A stretch of DNA of 22,861 nucleotides from Polymyxa betae. Taxonomy: Eukaryota > Endomyxa > Phytomyxea > Plasmodiophorida > Plasmodiophoridae. Positions 8,973-19,056 of this stretch are shown here, piece by piece; the stretch's first letter is position 1, and every line of letters starts with the position of its first letter. The translations under genes were made by a program, and so were the position numbers. The stretch is taken from contig RBZT01000390.1 in the NCBI GenBank assembly GCA_003693705.1, forward strand, positions 1 through 22,861, given 5' to 3'. Under the pieces are notes generated by a model. That model saw only the letters and a list, made by a program, of their open reading frames with translations. It had not been told where the DNA came from and made no database searches.

Positions 8973-10808
8973 TTATTGGAATCGAACGTTCAGGTCTGCA
9001 GAGCGACCACGCGCTGCATCCACCATCATGGCGTAATCTTCGGGTCGGGCGGTTTGTTTGACGGCCTCGGGATCATCGCTCCAGCACACCAGCAACGTCC
9101 TATCCAAATCAAAACGGTCACAACAGGGCCAGTACGGCGGGCATGCAATCTGGACCGTACGCTGTAGCGGTTCGGATGGGTTGCAGCGCCACCCCCGACA
9201 TCATCACGGTCATCTGGAATGGGGATTGAAACCCTAAAACCCTGGATCGAATTCCTTCCACTTACAAAGGCCGAGGCGATCGCCAGCATGAGATCTTCGA
9301 TCCAATCATATTCCGATCGGAACTCCCGCTCCGGCTTCACTGCATCCAACGTCGCCGCTCTGTTCACCAGCAGCGTCAGTGATGGGGCGCGGCCTTCCGC
9401 AGATTTTGGTAACGAACATGGACAATACAGAGGCCACAAAAGTGACCATATTCAATACTGGATCAATAAGATTGTCATTAACGAGGGCGTTCAGTCCGGA
9501 CGATTTCAGTAATTGATTGGCGGACACCGCAGCGTCCTTCAGACTGCTCCCATACACGGCTACATAGCACAGCACATAGGTCCGGTACGACCTGGGGCGA
9601 CGATTATCAGCACGGCGGCCCCATCGGGCGTCCGGACAACTCCTTACCCGAATGCGGCGCCGAGGCAGAAGCGCACGCACCAGCCGATGACCGGGATCGT
9701 GATCAGGAAGAAGTTCACGGCCGACACCACGGACTGCGTCAGGGCGGCGCACGCTATCGACCCCAGCGACGTCGTACTGGAGCGACGCAGGGCCTGCCAC
9801 GTCCGACCCGCTGCGGACTCCGCGAAATAGAAACAGGAGGCCGCCACTCCGGCCGTCGTGCATTGCGCGATCATGGTCACGACTGTGCGCGATTATGGGT
9901 CAGTGACTGCAACGGACCAGTACGACGACGTCCTACGGACCTTGAACGAGATAAAGTTGCGCGGCGAGTCCGAAGTAGAACCCGGGCGACATGGCGTTGA
10001 CGAAGACGGCCCCGGCCATGTAGAGTCCGGCCACAACAACGGTCCCAGCAGCGGACAGGGCCAGTACGGACGGGTACTGGACCAGGCTGCGCGACGAGAT
10101 TCGCATTCTGTATAGAGGGGGGTGTGTGAGACAATCGCGTGACGGCGCAGTTGTTGATTCGTTACGTGGCGACAGCGAAGGGGATGCGCTTTGCTGAATA
10201 CAGATAGAAGCCAATAACAACTATTAGGACGACTATACCCCAGAAGATATCGAGAGATGCGATATAAAGTCCACATAATATTCCGAATATGAATACAGCC
10301 AATATGAAGAGATGTGGAAGGAAACATGCAAAGAACAATCTATTCATAACAACAATAAATCGTTAGTAAACCATTTGTTAGGGTTATACGGTTTGCAAAA
10401 TACAAAGATAAACCGAACTGGATTCTGCGTGAAAACATAAAGTATTCATAGACTCAGAAACTGAAAAATTGGAGTATGGTTAGGGTTAGGGTTTGTTGGC
10501 ACTCACGCAATGATTGCGGACGCCAACACAACGCCGAGGTCGATCAGAGCCACATAAACGATCATCTTCGCCCAAGGACCTTGGGCGGAGCTGTCGTCGA
10601 TCACGACCGAGACGAACACGACCACGCCCAGGACCAGTACGGCAATCCAGTTGCGATCGCGACACTGAGCCACGGCGTCCGGCGGCATGGTCAGCGCCGA
10701 CGCCCGCATCTCCATCTGCGGTTGCCGCCCGACCTCCAGCGGCACCACGACGTTCGCGGATTCGGCGCCATTCGACCTCGGCGAAGCCGACCGCATATTG
10801 GCCGCCAT
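8973..10808 (-). CDS. Choline-transporter-like protein (SLC44/PNS1 family), eight exons
   Basis: Model, 5' to 3' on the minus strand: 10808-10507, 10339-10166, 10107-9941, 9882-9648, 9591-9424, 9359-9266, 9213-9161, 9099-8973 (439 aa, stop TAA). All phases agree. Family marks: CRDRNW before TM1, KRIPFAVA after the fourth hydrophobic span, YVLCYVAVYGSSLKDAA, SSGLNALVNDNL, and the C-terminal VCWSDDPEAVKQT matching the family's 'VCxAEDPEAL'. About ten membrane spans are visible. Relatives at about 540 aa are longer, mainly at the N terminus. They are multi-pass membrane proteins linked to choline or related solute transport. Introns are 52-64 nt except the first (167 nt, with TACTAAC). The intron at 9360-9423 uses a weak GTCCAT donor and is the least certain, and GTCCGT is used at 9940. 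The gene is divergent to the channel gene at 11149. Confidence 0.85.
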
Positions 10809-11148
10809 CCGTTTTAATGAAGGTCGAGTACGACGACCATTCGCCCCAGTCTGACACTGACAGCAGATCCAGAATGGCTGTGACTCCAAATTTTTAACAG
10901 ACTGTTTTTTTCTGGAATTTTTTTTCCAAAAAATATTCAAATTTTGTTTCGGATTTTATCTGGATTTTCCAAAAATTGGGGTTTTCTCAGAGATTCTCTG
11001 AATCTTTTCCGAAAAAGGTTTTTTCGAAAAAATAGTTTTTTATTTTCGGAATTTTTTTTGGAGGGAATCGCATACGTCACTCCGTGAGTCACACAAAGAC
11101 AGGTCGAATGGGGTCATAGGGTCGGGCCCACGATCCAGATAATATTTA
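10809..11148. promoter_or_regulatory. Shared divergent intergenic region
   Basis: The 340 bp lies between the start codons of the transporter (minus) and the channel (plus). 10889-11060 is rich in T-runs with short self-complementary pieces such as CCGAAAAAGG followed by TTTTTTCG. No TATA or named factor site can be claimed. It must hold both promoters if the start codons are right. Confidence 0.5.
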
Positions 11149-13584
11149 ATGGAGAGGTCGACGCCGTCGCCGACACCGGCCGTGGCTCCGGTGTCCGTGC
11201 ATCGCTTCAATAATACGGATACAATTACTACATTAATGCACGCAATAGGTGTGAATGGCGCTCTTCTCCTTGTTGGTATTCTACTATTCAACCTTATTTG
11301 GAATCTTGAGGCATTCCGATCTGTGACGAGGTCGCGACTTTACGTTGCGGATGACGATGATCGCACGACACCACCGCCTCCTGATAGCAAATGGCTAACG
11401 CGTATTCTGTGGCTCCGTGGCGAAGACCTCATCGAAGTCGTCGGACTGGACGCATATTTCTACCTTCGGTTCCTTCGATTTGCGGTAATTTGATGCCGTT
11501 TATGTTTCAACCTTGTTCGCGTTACTCTGTGTTAACCTGTCATGAATTCACTCGTTTTTTCACTTCATGTTTTTCTTATTTACGTTACCCTCGTTTATTT
11601 CATTCAAGTAACTCAATTTCTTATTTTTTCATGCTGAATTCTATACTGATAGAATCTGTTCAGATTGTTTATTTCGGAATTTTGACGGCAATCTTCTGTC
11701 CAATTCTGATTCCATACAATATGTCCGCAGCCCAAGTTCAGGCCCGAGATCAAACTCGGCCTTTGGACGCGTTTCATTTCACGGAGCTCACAATCGGCAA
11801 CATTCGTAATAGCTCCGGGGCCCTCTGGCTCCATATCGTGTTCGCATATCTTCAGGCGGCTTTACTCATCGTCCTACTGGCCCGCGAATGTCAGCGTTAC
11901 GCTGCAGCCAGTGCGCGGCATCATCTGGGCGTTACACTTACGTTACAGGTCGAGTGCCTTCCCGTAGATCTGCGCAAGGACGCTGCTTTCGCGCGATTCG
12001 TCCGCGACGTGGCCGCCGACGACGCTGTCGTCCGTGCCCGTGTCGTCCGCACTCCGAAAGGGGCTGCGAGCCAGGTCGGATTCGTTACGCTGGAGTCGGT
12101 GGGGGCCGCAGCCCGTCTCATGTCCGCCATCAGCGTCCGGAGGCCGCAGGTGAGGGCGATGCGGGCCCCGCTCCCCGACGACCTCATCTGGGAGAATGTC
12201 GTGTGGCCACGCCGGGCCGTGCTGGCCCGCCGCTCGGCCTCCGCCCTGCTGGTCTGCGTGGTGATCGCGTTCTGGACGGTGCCGATGACGGCGATCGCGT
12301 CGTTGGAGCTGCTGCTGCCATCGTTTGCATCCGCGTGGCAGCCCTTGTTGGAGGGCGTACTGCCCGCCTGGTCGTTCCTGCTCCTGTTGACGCTGACGCC
12401 GCGCGTACTGGCCCGCCTGAGCCAACACGAAGTGCATGCGACGCATTCCGCCCGTCATGTATCTGTGTTTGAGAAGTTCACCTGGGTCCTGTTCTTCGAT
12501 TTCTTCCTGTTCGGGATATTATCGCGCGGTCTTATACAGACATTGGTGAAGACGGCCGCGCATCTGTCGTATCTGCAAGAAGCTATTGCTGCTACCATCC
12601 CTGAACAGTCCACAAGTACGTTCGCAACAAGATTTGCGTTCGTCTCCATATTGTTTTCAAACATTCAAATTTTCGTTTGTCTTTTTTCACAGCGCTTTTT
12701 TTTGAACTGAACTTTCGATATTCGACAGAATATCGATTTTTTTATTTAAAAAAATTCCTCGATCGTTAATTCTTTGTTTTGGCGGCACGCTGTTTCTTGC
12801 ATTTTGAATCATTTCATGAGCTGCCTCTGAATATGCTCAGGTGTGATCATCTATCTATTATCATTCACTTGTATCACATTACCATTAGTGGATCTGAACC
12901 AGATTCTTGCCACCATCGTCTTCCTCTTTAAGCGTTTTGAAAGTCCAGGGACTCTGCCGTTATTTTCATACGGTGAATATTACTCATATCAAGTAAATCC
13001 ATTCTCTAATCGGATTCTTTATTCATTTTGTTGACTGTCCGCGCCACTTCTGCAAAATCCTTTTACCGGTTGTTTCTTCTCTTAATCCCGCAATTTTTTC
13101 ATTTTTTCACGGATATTTTCACAAAAACTAAGGTTGAAATTGAGCCATGATATCCCACTTACGTTTCTCATAGGTGTTACACATACTGATGGGCTACACT
13201 TACGCTACGATCGCGCCATTAATGTTACCCTTCGTGCTGCTGTATTTCGTGATCAGCGCGGGTGTCTCCAAGATCCAGTTCTGTTACGTGTACGGACGCC
13301 GCGAGGGCTGCGCCACCCTGTACCCCATTGTCGTGGGACGGACTATCGGCACTGCTATGGCTGGCTGTGCCATTCTCATGTCGATCATGATCTCCAAGTC
13401 CGCCACAGTCCAGGCTCTGAGTCTGGCCCCGATCCTGGTCGTACTACCCTTCGCCCATTTCCAGCTCCGGAAGCAGTGCCAGCGTCCACCGAATATCGAA
13501 GTTGAAGCGGCTTTCAATGATGGGTCCGAATATCGGCCGCCATGGCAGAACAAGACCAAACTCCGCAGCTCACACTCTGTATAA
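11149..13584 (+). CDS. OSCA/TMEM63/CSC1-family cation channel, four exons
   Basis: Model: exons 11149-11484, 11664-12615, 12841-12992, 13174-13584 (616 aa, stop TAA), phases consistent. Introns are 179, 225 and 181 nt. The N-terminal span GVNGALLLVGILLFNLIW is followed by WLTRILWLRGEDLIEVVGLDA, the family's conserved 'D-L-I-x-x-x-G-L-D-A' stretch. Then comes a second span with a FAYLQAALLIVLLARECQRY helix. A cytosolic region at about residues 195-290 contains LPDDLIWENVVWPRR, matching the 'DVIWENL' motif of the PHM7_cyt domain. The C-terminal part (RSN1_7TM) ends with FSYGEYYSYQ, YTYATIAPLMLPFVLLYF and a loop KIQFCYVYGRREG. These proteins form dimeric osmotically or mechanically gated cation channels. 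It is shorter than the usual 700-900 aa, with a very short N-terminal extension and tail. Confidence 0.9.
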
Positions 13585-13801
13585 TAAATCCCAATCTTAA
13601 TATCCTCATACACATTTTGGGCGCCGAATACTTTGGAAACAGGAATCTCACCATTTATAGTTCGTATTTTATTTATTTTTGTAAAAAATATAAATAAATA
13701 GAAAGATATCTTACTGACAAAATATTCTTGTGTTGGCGACCATCTACCGGTAAGCTGTGAAGTCATATTCGTTGAATTTGCAGTGCCAAGAATCGAAGTC
13801 C

Positions 13802-15756
13802 ATGACGGAAACTGCGCAAGCCATCTTGGACTCCGTAAAAAGCCATCCAGCACCCAGACCAATCCCACGGTCCTCTCCGAGAGTGATGCGAGTGAGGCGC
13901 GTGCCATCCTCTCGGGTCTCATTCAAAGCTCGCAGGTTACCCCTGTCTCGCTACGTTACGCCCATGACTGTCACGGCCACAGCAGCTCCGTTGCGGACTC
14001 CGCGCAAGCGCCTGTTCGTATTCCTGGACGGGACCTGGGTCGGTTCGCCTTATAGACCGCTTCGCTCACGTTACTAACCCATTGTCCTGCGCAGAACGAA
14101 CCTGCGTCGAACACCAATGGTAACGTCAAACACTGTAACGTACAGACAGCTCGATAAGATGTGGCGTTACAGTCTGGCGCGCTCATACCATGGTCCTGGG
14201 GCCTGTTGGTGATGATGGGGTCCCGCAGCTATGTTATTATAATGAAGGTATGGGGAATGCTGGCCCCACGGACTATGTCCTGGGCGGGTTCTTCGCGTTT
14301 GGTCTTGATCAATGGATTAAGTCCGCCTATGGCTGGATTATGCAACATTACACTCCGGACTGCGATCTGTTCCTATTCGGATTCAGTCGCGGGGCTTATA
14401 TGGTCCGTAACTTGATCGGAATGATCCATGACTGCGGCCTCCTGTTACCGGGCTCTCCTATCAACCTCGATCAGCTCTATGATCGTTACCGAGCCATCTC
14501 TCATATTACACCTGCCCCGCCCACTCTACAACAGATCCGCAGAACCCCAGAACAGTTCACTATCAAGGACTCCTTCCTCGAATATAACATGAACCAATGG
14601 AGTCGTGCCAACGTTACATTTCGTTACGTAGGCATATTTGATACGGTAAACCGGTAACGTTAGGTTATTTGGCAGATTGCGACCCTTTCCACCGAGTTTC
14701 GATGTATTCGGTTCCAGTTTCTGTTTGGGGTTAAGAACTTTTCATTTTCTGGCTCTTCACATTTTTTAGGGTTAGGGTTTGAATACTCGTCTAGGTCGGA
14801 GCGGGCGGAATTCCAATCGGTAATTTACAGAACGTGTCTAATTCGACTCTTTGCTGGAATGAGGTTGGAGTGAATAAATTGATCTTATCCGGACGGCATG
14901 CACTGGCACTGGACGAGCATCGGTTCTTGTTTCGACCCAGTACGAATTACGTTACCCGCATTACGTGACCATCAGTGACGGTGACACACAGCGCTCTGGA
15001 CGATGAACAAGAAGAATTCGAACCAGTACGCGGAGATCGCCAGACGGGTCGAACAGCGCTGGTTTGTTGGAGCGCACTGTAACATTGGCGGGGGGTCCTC
15101 AAACGATTTGTTACAGCAGGTAACGTGTTCACAGTGCTGATCCCAGAGCATTCATCATGCGATTAGATTCCGTTACGTTGGATCATAGAGGGCGCTATAC
15201 AAGCGGGCATGCAGATCAATTGTGATCAAATACTCCGCACGGAGTCCGCGGAGGCCACCGCCAGTCCGATCGTCAACTCATTGGCGCTGTTCATCGGCGG
15301 ACTGTACCAATGGATCCCTATCATCGGCCGTCCATGTACGCATATGTCACGTTACCCTGTAACATCCACTTTACGTTACCACTAGATTACCGATCCATTG
15401 GCGGATCTGAGACAGACGTTGTTAATATCAATGAGACCATCGATGCGTCCGTGTTCCGGCGCTGGCAGCTCGATCCGTCGTACCGGCCACGGAACCTGCG
15501 TGTCTGGGCGGATCGGTTCGGCCTCGATCTGGATTCGTGTAAGTGCGTGAGCCGTGCCGCTGCTGATGGTAACGTTACTTGTTGTTCAACTGGTTCGTTA
15601 CGATTGGCGACTGATGCTGCGTGATCAGGTCGGGCAGTGTCCGCACAGGAGGTCGCTCCGGTCCAAGAGTCGAGCGTGGCCTCTCACGGACTTAATCACC
15701 CTGTGATTGAAAAGATTCCGTGGCTGATAGCTTCACTCCGATCCATCACTGCCTAA
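13802..15756 (+). CDS. DUF2235 alpha/beta-hydrolase (putative phospholipase), eight exons
   Basis: Model: 13802-14038, 14095-14119, 14173-14645, 14795-14939, 14992-15119, 15167-15335, 15386-15538, 15629-15756 (485 aa, stop TAA). Every junction keeps phase and restores a family motif: FLDGTW-NEPASNTN-VWR, FDT-VGAGGIP, FRP-TLW, LLQQ-IPLRW, GRP-YYR. Predicted catalytic triad: Ser159 in GFSRGA, Asp244 in GIFDTVG, His322 in GAHCNIGGG. This is the arrangement of the DUF2235/Tle1-type lipase fold, known for phospholipase activity in bacteria and widespread without assigned role in fungi. No signal peptide or membrane span is obvious, so it may be cytosolic. The first 65 residues are basic and unconserved, and the start is therefore uncertain. 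Six introns are 47-90 nt and one is 149 nt. All seven contain CGTTAC or GTAACG. Confidence 0.88.
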
Positions 15757-15976
15757 ATATTGCTACTTATACCTATAAACTCTATAATTACGATACACTG
15801 TTACTCCTAAGTCGCTTTTGTTAGTCGATTGAAATACAAAATTCCGATTCGTGGAACACTTCTGGAGATATCATGAAGCTGTCACCAAGAGCTCGCTGTT
15901 ACGCATTATTGGAGCATGACGGAAGATCTCATGCAAACGTTTACAGACTCATGGTGGTCAAGGTATACGACTGCCG
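15757..15976. other. Intergenic DNA after the hydrolase gene
   Basis: Nothing is recognised here. A short plus frame from 15873 runs into the duplicated unit and has no family resemblance. It ends at a stop within the first 100 bp of the repeat. Confidence 0.4.
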
Positions 15977-16200
15977 TCTTTTCAGGGACTGCCCACCTGG
16001 TGTGCTGCGTATGCTGAGTTATGGAGGCTTGCCAGGCAGTGAGACGCCGGAATTGCAACACCGCTAGCAGATGTCGAAAAGGATGAATGTGAGCTGTAGA
16101 AGCTTGGTATTATTTCGATTACAAGAAGAAGAAATGTGAAGGGAGAGAATACTCTCATTGATGAAGATTACGCAGATTCTGCTTCACATCAGCGGAAAAT

Positions 16201-16854
16201 TCAGGACCCGTGAGATATTCGAGCACTTAAAGTCACAGGGTCACCTAATTGCAGAGTAATATCACCGAGATCGACATGATCGCCAATCTGATGTGGGATC
16301 TTTGCGCCAATCGGTATCACATGATCGTGTTTTAGGCGCAGGGATGTCACATGGTTTTGAATCCCTTGTGATACAAATGAATTCACGAAAGGAATTGGAT
16401 CAGAAGGAATATCAACATTCCGAACGAAATCTTTGATGGTAATATCGGCGTGGCAGTGCAAATTCAGCTTATGAACTGGCCCAGGAACGCCAACAACAGA
16501 TATACGGATATCCATCACGAGGACAAACGTGGCGACCACAATGCGACCAAGTCGTAACAATAGGAGGGCATGCTGATCACCTTCAAATTTACATGGTAAC
16601 TCATAATGGAGTGATGACGCCTCAGTTACCGTTAGACTTGGATCTCCATTTGCGAACACCTTCGTGCTAAACGATTGATTCATAAAGAGAACACCAAAAT
16701 TGAGGCTGTTGAGTGCATTGAATTGACCCGAAGTTTCCACAAGTTGTGTAATTTCTGGTATCAGTCGATCTCGGAAGGTTGCCCAATTCAGGTCCATTTT
16801 AACATAGGTCATCGTCTGAACAAGCTCCGAAATCCACTGTGATGTCGGAGCCAT
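16201..16854 (-). CDS. Orphan ORF A, 217 aa, paralogue of ORF B
   Basis: I do not recognise the protein. It starts MAPTSQWISELVQ and is mostly beta/alpha mixed without a signal peptide. A hydrophobic stretch RIVVATFVLVMDIRISVVGV near residues 103-122 could be a strand pair or a membrane segment. Aligned with ORF B it keeps long conserved blocks (ASSLHYELPCK.EGD, VATFVLV.DI, GPV.KL, DI.IKDF.R, IPHQ.GD, LGDPV.LSA), with indels only in multiples of three. This suggests both were under protein-level constraint. In this copy a TAG sits immediately upstream of MAPTS, where B has GAG, so MAPTS is the likely start in both. It lies about 190 bp downstream, in the same orientation, of a copia RNase H tail. 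Confidence 0.6.
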   Translation of the reverse strand: MAPTSQWISELVQTMTYVKMDLNWATFRDRLIPEITQLVETSGQFNALNSLNFGVLFMNQSFSTKVFANGDPSLTVTEASSLHYELPCKFEGDQHALLLLRLGRIVVATFVLVMDIRISVVGVPGPVHKLNLHCHADITIKDFVRNVDIPSDPIPFVNSFVSQGIQNHVTSLRLKHDHVIPIGAKIPHQIGDHVDLGDITLQLGDPVTLSARISHGS

Positions 16855-17049
16855 CTAGCTTTCGTCGTCACTTTGCATAGAGCGATGTTTATGACAGACT
16901 GGGTCGCATCAATGGAGGTGCAAACGTAATTAGGAAGAAAGCAGAATGAGTATGTATAAAAATATCAGACAAAATGGGTGAAGGAAATGAGAGGCTGGAA
17001 AGTTCCCTTCATTCTTTTCCTTCTCCATGTTGTCATTTTGATCAGTGGC

Positions 17050-17165
17050 TCCTCTATATTTTTCCAAAAACCGTTAAATTTGTTACGTCCAAGCGACTTG
17101 GTTAAAGTATCGGCGATCATCTCTTGAATAGAGCAATTTTTACTCGATATCCCTTTTGACCAACA
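17050..17165 (-). pseudogene. copia RNase H C-terminal remnant, unit A
   Basis: Reads WSKGISSKNCS, then IQEMIADTLTKSLG and NKFNGFWKNI, matching the end of copia RNase H (compare TERMIADILTKPL of the intact element in this window). The similarity to unit B stops near 17165. The rest of the polymerase is absent. Confidence 0.75.
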
Positions 17166-17560
17166 ACAGGTGGCTGCCTGCACTGTCAATATCTCCAAGC
17201 CCTCCGAAGGGCTGAAATACGATCATCATTCATGGGCTGACCCACTCTGCCGAAAGGTGCGAACAAATAGTGCAATCCAATCCAATCCTTTTCAGGCTGT
17301 GCACATTCGGTGTGCGGCGTATGCTGATTAGAAGGCTTGCCTGGCAGCCAGCTGCCGGCCTTGCAATACCGCTAGCAGAAGTCATAAAGGTTGAATATGA
17401 GCAGAATTATCTTGGCTTAATTTCAACCTCCAAGAAGAGGAGATTTGATGCGATAGAACAGCTTAGCATCAGAAACCGAGCTCGGGGATGACACGGGAAA
17501 TGGACGCTCGATCTCAGTGATAAAGATTACACAGATTATGCTTCACATAAGCGGATAAAA

Positions 17561-18253
17561 TCAGGGCTCGTGAGTTATTTGAGCACTTAAAATCACAGGG
17601 TCGCCTAATTGAAATGTAACATTACTGAGGTTGAAATTGTCGCCAAACTGATGCGGGATCTCTGTTCCAATCTGTATCTCCTTGTTCAGTTTTCGGCGCT
17701 TGGCCTTGGATGTCACATAGTCGTTAATGCGTCGTGATACGCGTGGATTAAGGCCAGGAACTAAATCAGTAACAATTTTAACTTTCCGAATAAAATCTTT
17801 GATACTGATATCGGCCTGCCAGTGCACTTTCAGCTTCTGAACTGGACCAGGAGCGCCGACAACATTTATACAAATATCCGCCACGAGGACAAACGTGGCC
17901 ACCAAAATGCGACTACGTCTGAAAATGAATAAAGTATGCCGATCGCCTTCAACTTTACATGGTAACTCATAATGAAGGGATGATGCATTAGTTACCATTA
18001 GACTTGGAGCTCCATTTGTGTACAACTTCGTGTTCAGCAATAGATCGAAACGGAGAAATCCAAAAATGGACCAGATGAGTGAGTTTTGATTGAAATCATC
18101 CACAGTGTGCAGATAATGTGATATTTCTGGTAATATCAGTCGATCTCGGAAGGTTTCCCAGTCGAGGTGCACTTCAACATAGGTCATCATTTGAACAAGT
18201 TCCGAAATCCACTCTGATGTCGGAGCCATCTCGCTTTCGTCGTCACTTTGCAT
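17561..18253 (-). CDS. Orphan ORF B, 230 aa, paralogue of ORF A
   Basis: Same unrecognised family as ORF A, about half of positions identical by eye. The frame opens at MQSDDESEMAPTSEW; homology with A and the stop in A favour the inner methionine (MAPTS, 222 aa). It differs from A by a few extra residues (after DRLI, and KAKRRKLNKEIQ near residue 190), always in frame. Hydrophobic RILVATFVLVADICINVVGA is conserved with A. It is placed behind a copia RNase H tail exactly as in unit A. It could be a gene captured by, or an extra 3' ORF of, an ancient copia lineage, or simply a host gene duplicated together with a relic. Confidence 0.6.
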   Translation of the reverse strand: MQSDDESEMAPTSEWISELVQMMTYVEVHLDWETFRDRLILPEISHYLHTVDDFNQNSLIWSIFGFLRFDLLLNTKLYTNGAPSLMVTNASSLHYELPCKVEGDRHTLFIFRRSRILVATFVLVADICINVVGAPGPVQKLKVHWQADISIKDFIRKVKIVTDLVPGLNPRVSRRINDYVTSKAKRRKLNKEIQIGTEIPHQFGDNFNLSNVTFQLGDPVILSAQITHEP

Positions 18254-18432
18254 AGAGAGATGCGTATGACAGACTGGGTCAAATCAATGGAGAGACAAAA
18301 GTAATTGGAAAGAAAGCAGAATGAGAATGTATTATTGAATAAAAATACGAAACAAAAATGTGTGAAGGAAATGAGAGGCTGGAAATTACCCATAATTCTC
18401 TTCCTTCTCCATGTTGTCATTTTGATCAGTGA

Positions 18433-18549
18433 CTCCAATAATTTTTCGAAAAACTATAAATGTGTTACCTCCAAGCGACTTGGTTAAAATATCGGCGATC
18501 ATTTTATGAGTTGAGCAATATTCAATTCGATTTCCTTTTGAGAGTAAGA
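18433..18549 (-). pseudogene. copia RNase H C-terminal remnant, unit B (left part)
   Basis: Reads SKGNRIEYCSTHKM, then IADILTKSLGG. It is cut at 18550-18558 by insertion of the TIR element. Its N-terminal continuation lies on the far side of that element at 19553-19637. Confidence 0.8.
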
Positions 18550-18558
18550 TCACGGATA
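18550..18558. repeat. 9-bp target site duplication, left copy
   Basis: TCACGGATA, identical to 19544-19552. It flanks the TIR element exactly. Confidence 0.85.
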
Positions 18559-18632
18559 CGACCCTGCTACTTATGAACCAGTTGCAGCTGTAAAACGTGC
18601 GCAACCTCCCAATAAGGTTGCGCCAGGCTTAG

Positions 18633-18742
18633 AGTGCGTTTGGCAACAAAAGAGTACAAAACCGTAGTTTTCTTAAAACTACCGTTTTCTGCGGGGACCA
18701 CCACAGTTTTAGTTTTTGTACAGTTTTGTTGCCAGACGCACT
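18633..18742. repeat. Small palindromic MITE-like unit inside the TIR element
   Basis: AGTGCGTTTGGCAACAAAA at 18633-18651 is inverted at 18724-18742 (one mismatch), about 110 bp overall. No clear target duplication. The same motif recurs inverted as TTTTGGTTGCCAAACGCGCA at 19128-19147. Confidence 0.65.
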
Positions 18743-19056
18743 TCAAAAACTACAGTTTTGCTGCCAAATAAAATAATAGCCACTTTGAGAAAAGCAACCA
18801 TCTGCTATATTCTTGACTCATCGGTGCTCAAACAGAGCCATGGCTTGCCGACGATGTAGAAAAGGTCCATTCGCACTAAAGTATCGATTTTGGCCTGGAC
18901 TCTGGAGGTGCGACATGGCTCTTTCAGCAGATACACGGTGACGTACCAGGCTGTTACGAAGACGGTAATCAGCTCTACGAGATCCATAACAACAGTTATG
19001 TGAGAAACCGTTGAAATTTTATTCGCAATTTCGAGTTTAGTTTCAAAACTGAACCA

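Larger units (their letters stand above)
15977..17165. repeat. Tandem duplication, unit A
   Basis: It matches unit B (17288-18549) along its whole length in the same order and orientation, offset by about 1310-1360 bp. It begins at a common TCTTTTCAGG/TCCTTTTCAGG and includes GTGTGCTGCGTATGCTGA against GTGTGCGGCGTATGCTGA. It contains an orphan ORF and a copia pol tail. Compared with B it lacks about 70 bp around 16135. By eye the non-coding parts are clearly alignable but diverged, so the duplication is not recent. Confidence 0.85.
17288..18549. repeat. Tandem duplication, unit B
   Basis: Partner of unit A, with the same internal order (minus sense: copia tail, spacer, orphan ORF, trailing region). 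Between 17340 and 17490 the plus strand is open and reads VIKVEYEQNYLGLIST, then SKKRRFDAI. The matching stretch in A contains a stop, so it was not called as a gene. Confidence 0.85.

Noticed and set aside
10477-10494. Chromosome end or internal telomere tract
   Set aside because: Only two repeat units, inside an intron, with genes on both sides.
11888-12472. 194-aa and 171-aa frames over the channel gene
   Set aside because: Shadows of the conserved channel exon 2, with no family motif.
13757-13801. Earlier start for the DUF2235 protein
   Set aside because: The upstream in-frame start is GTG, and the added residues are unconserved; the first ATG at 13802 is preferred.
17330-17491. Possible family-B DNA polymerase piece (KVEYE..., STSKKRRF)
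   Set aside because: The resemblance to the polymerase 'KKRY' region is a few residues only, and the matching stretch of unit A has a stop.
18551-18557. 7-bp duplication (CACGGAT) with TIRs starting ACGACC
   Set aside because: The direct repeat extends to 9 bp (TCACGGATA) if the TIR starts at CGACC, which fits the long-TIR Mutator type better.
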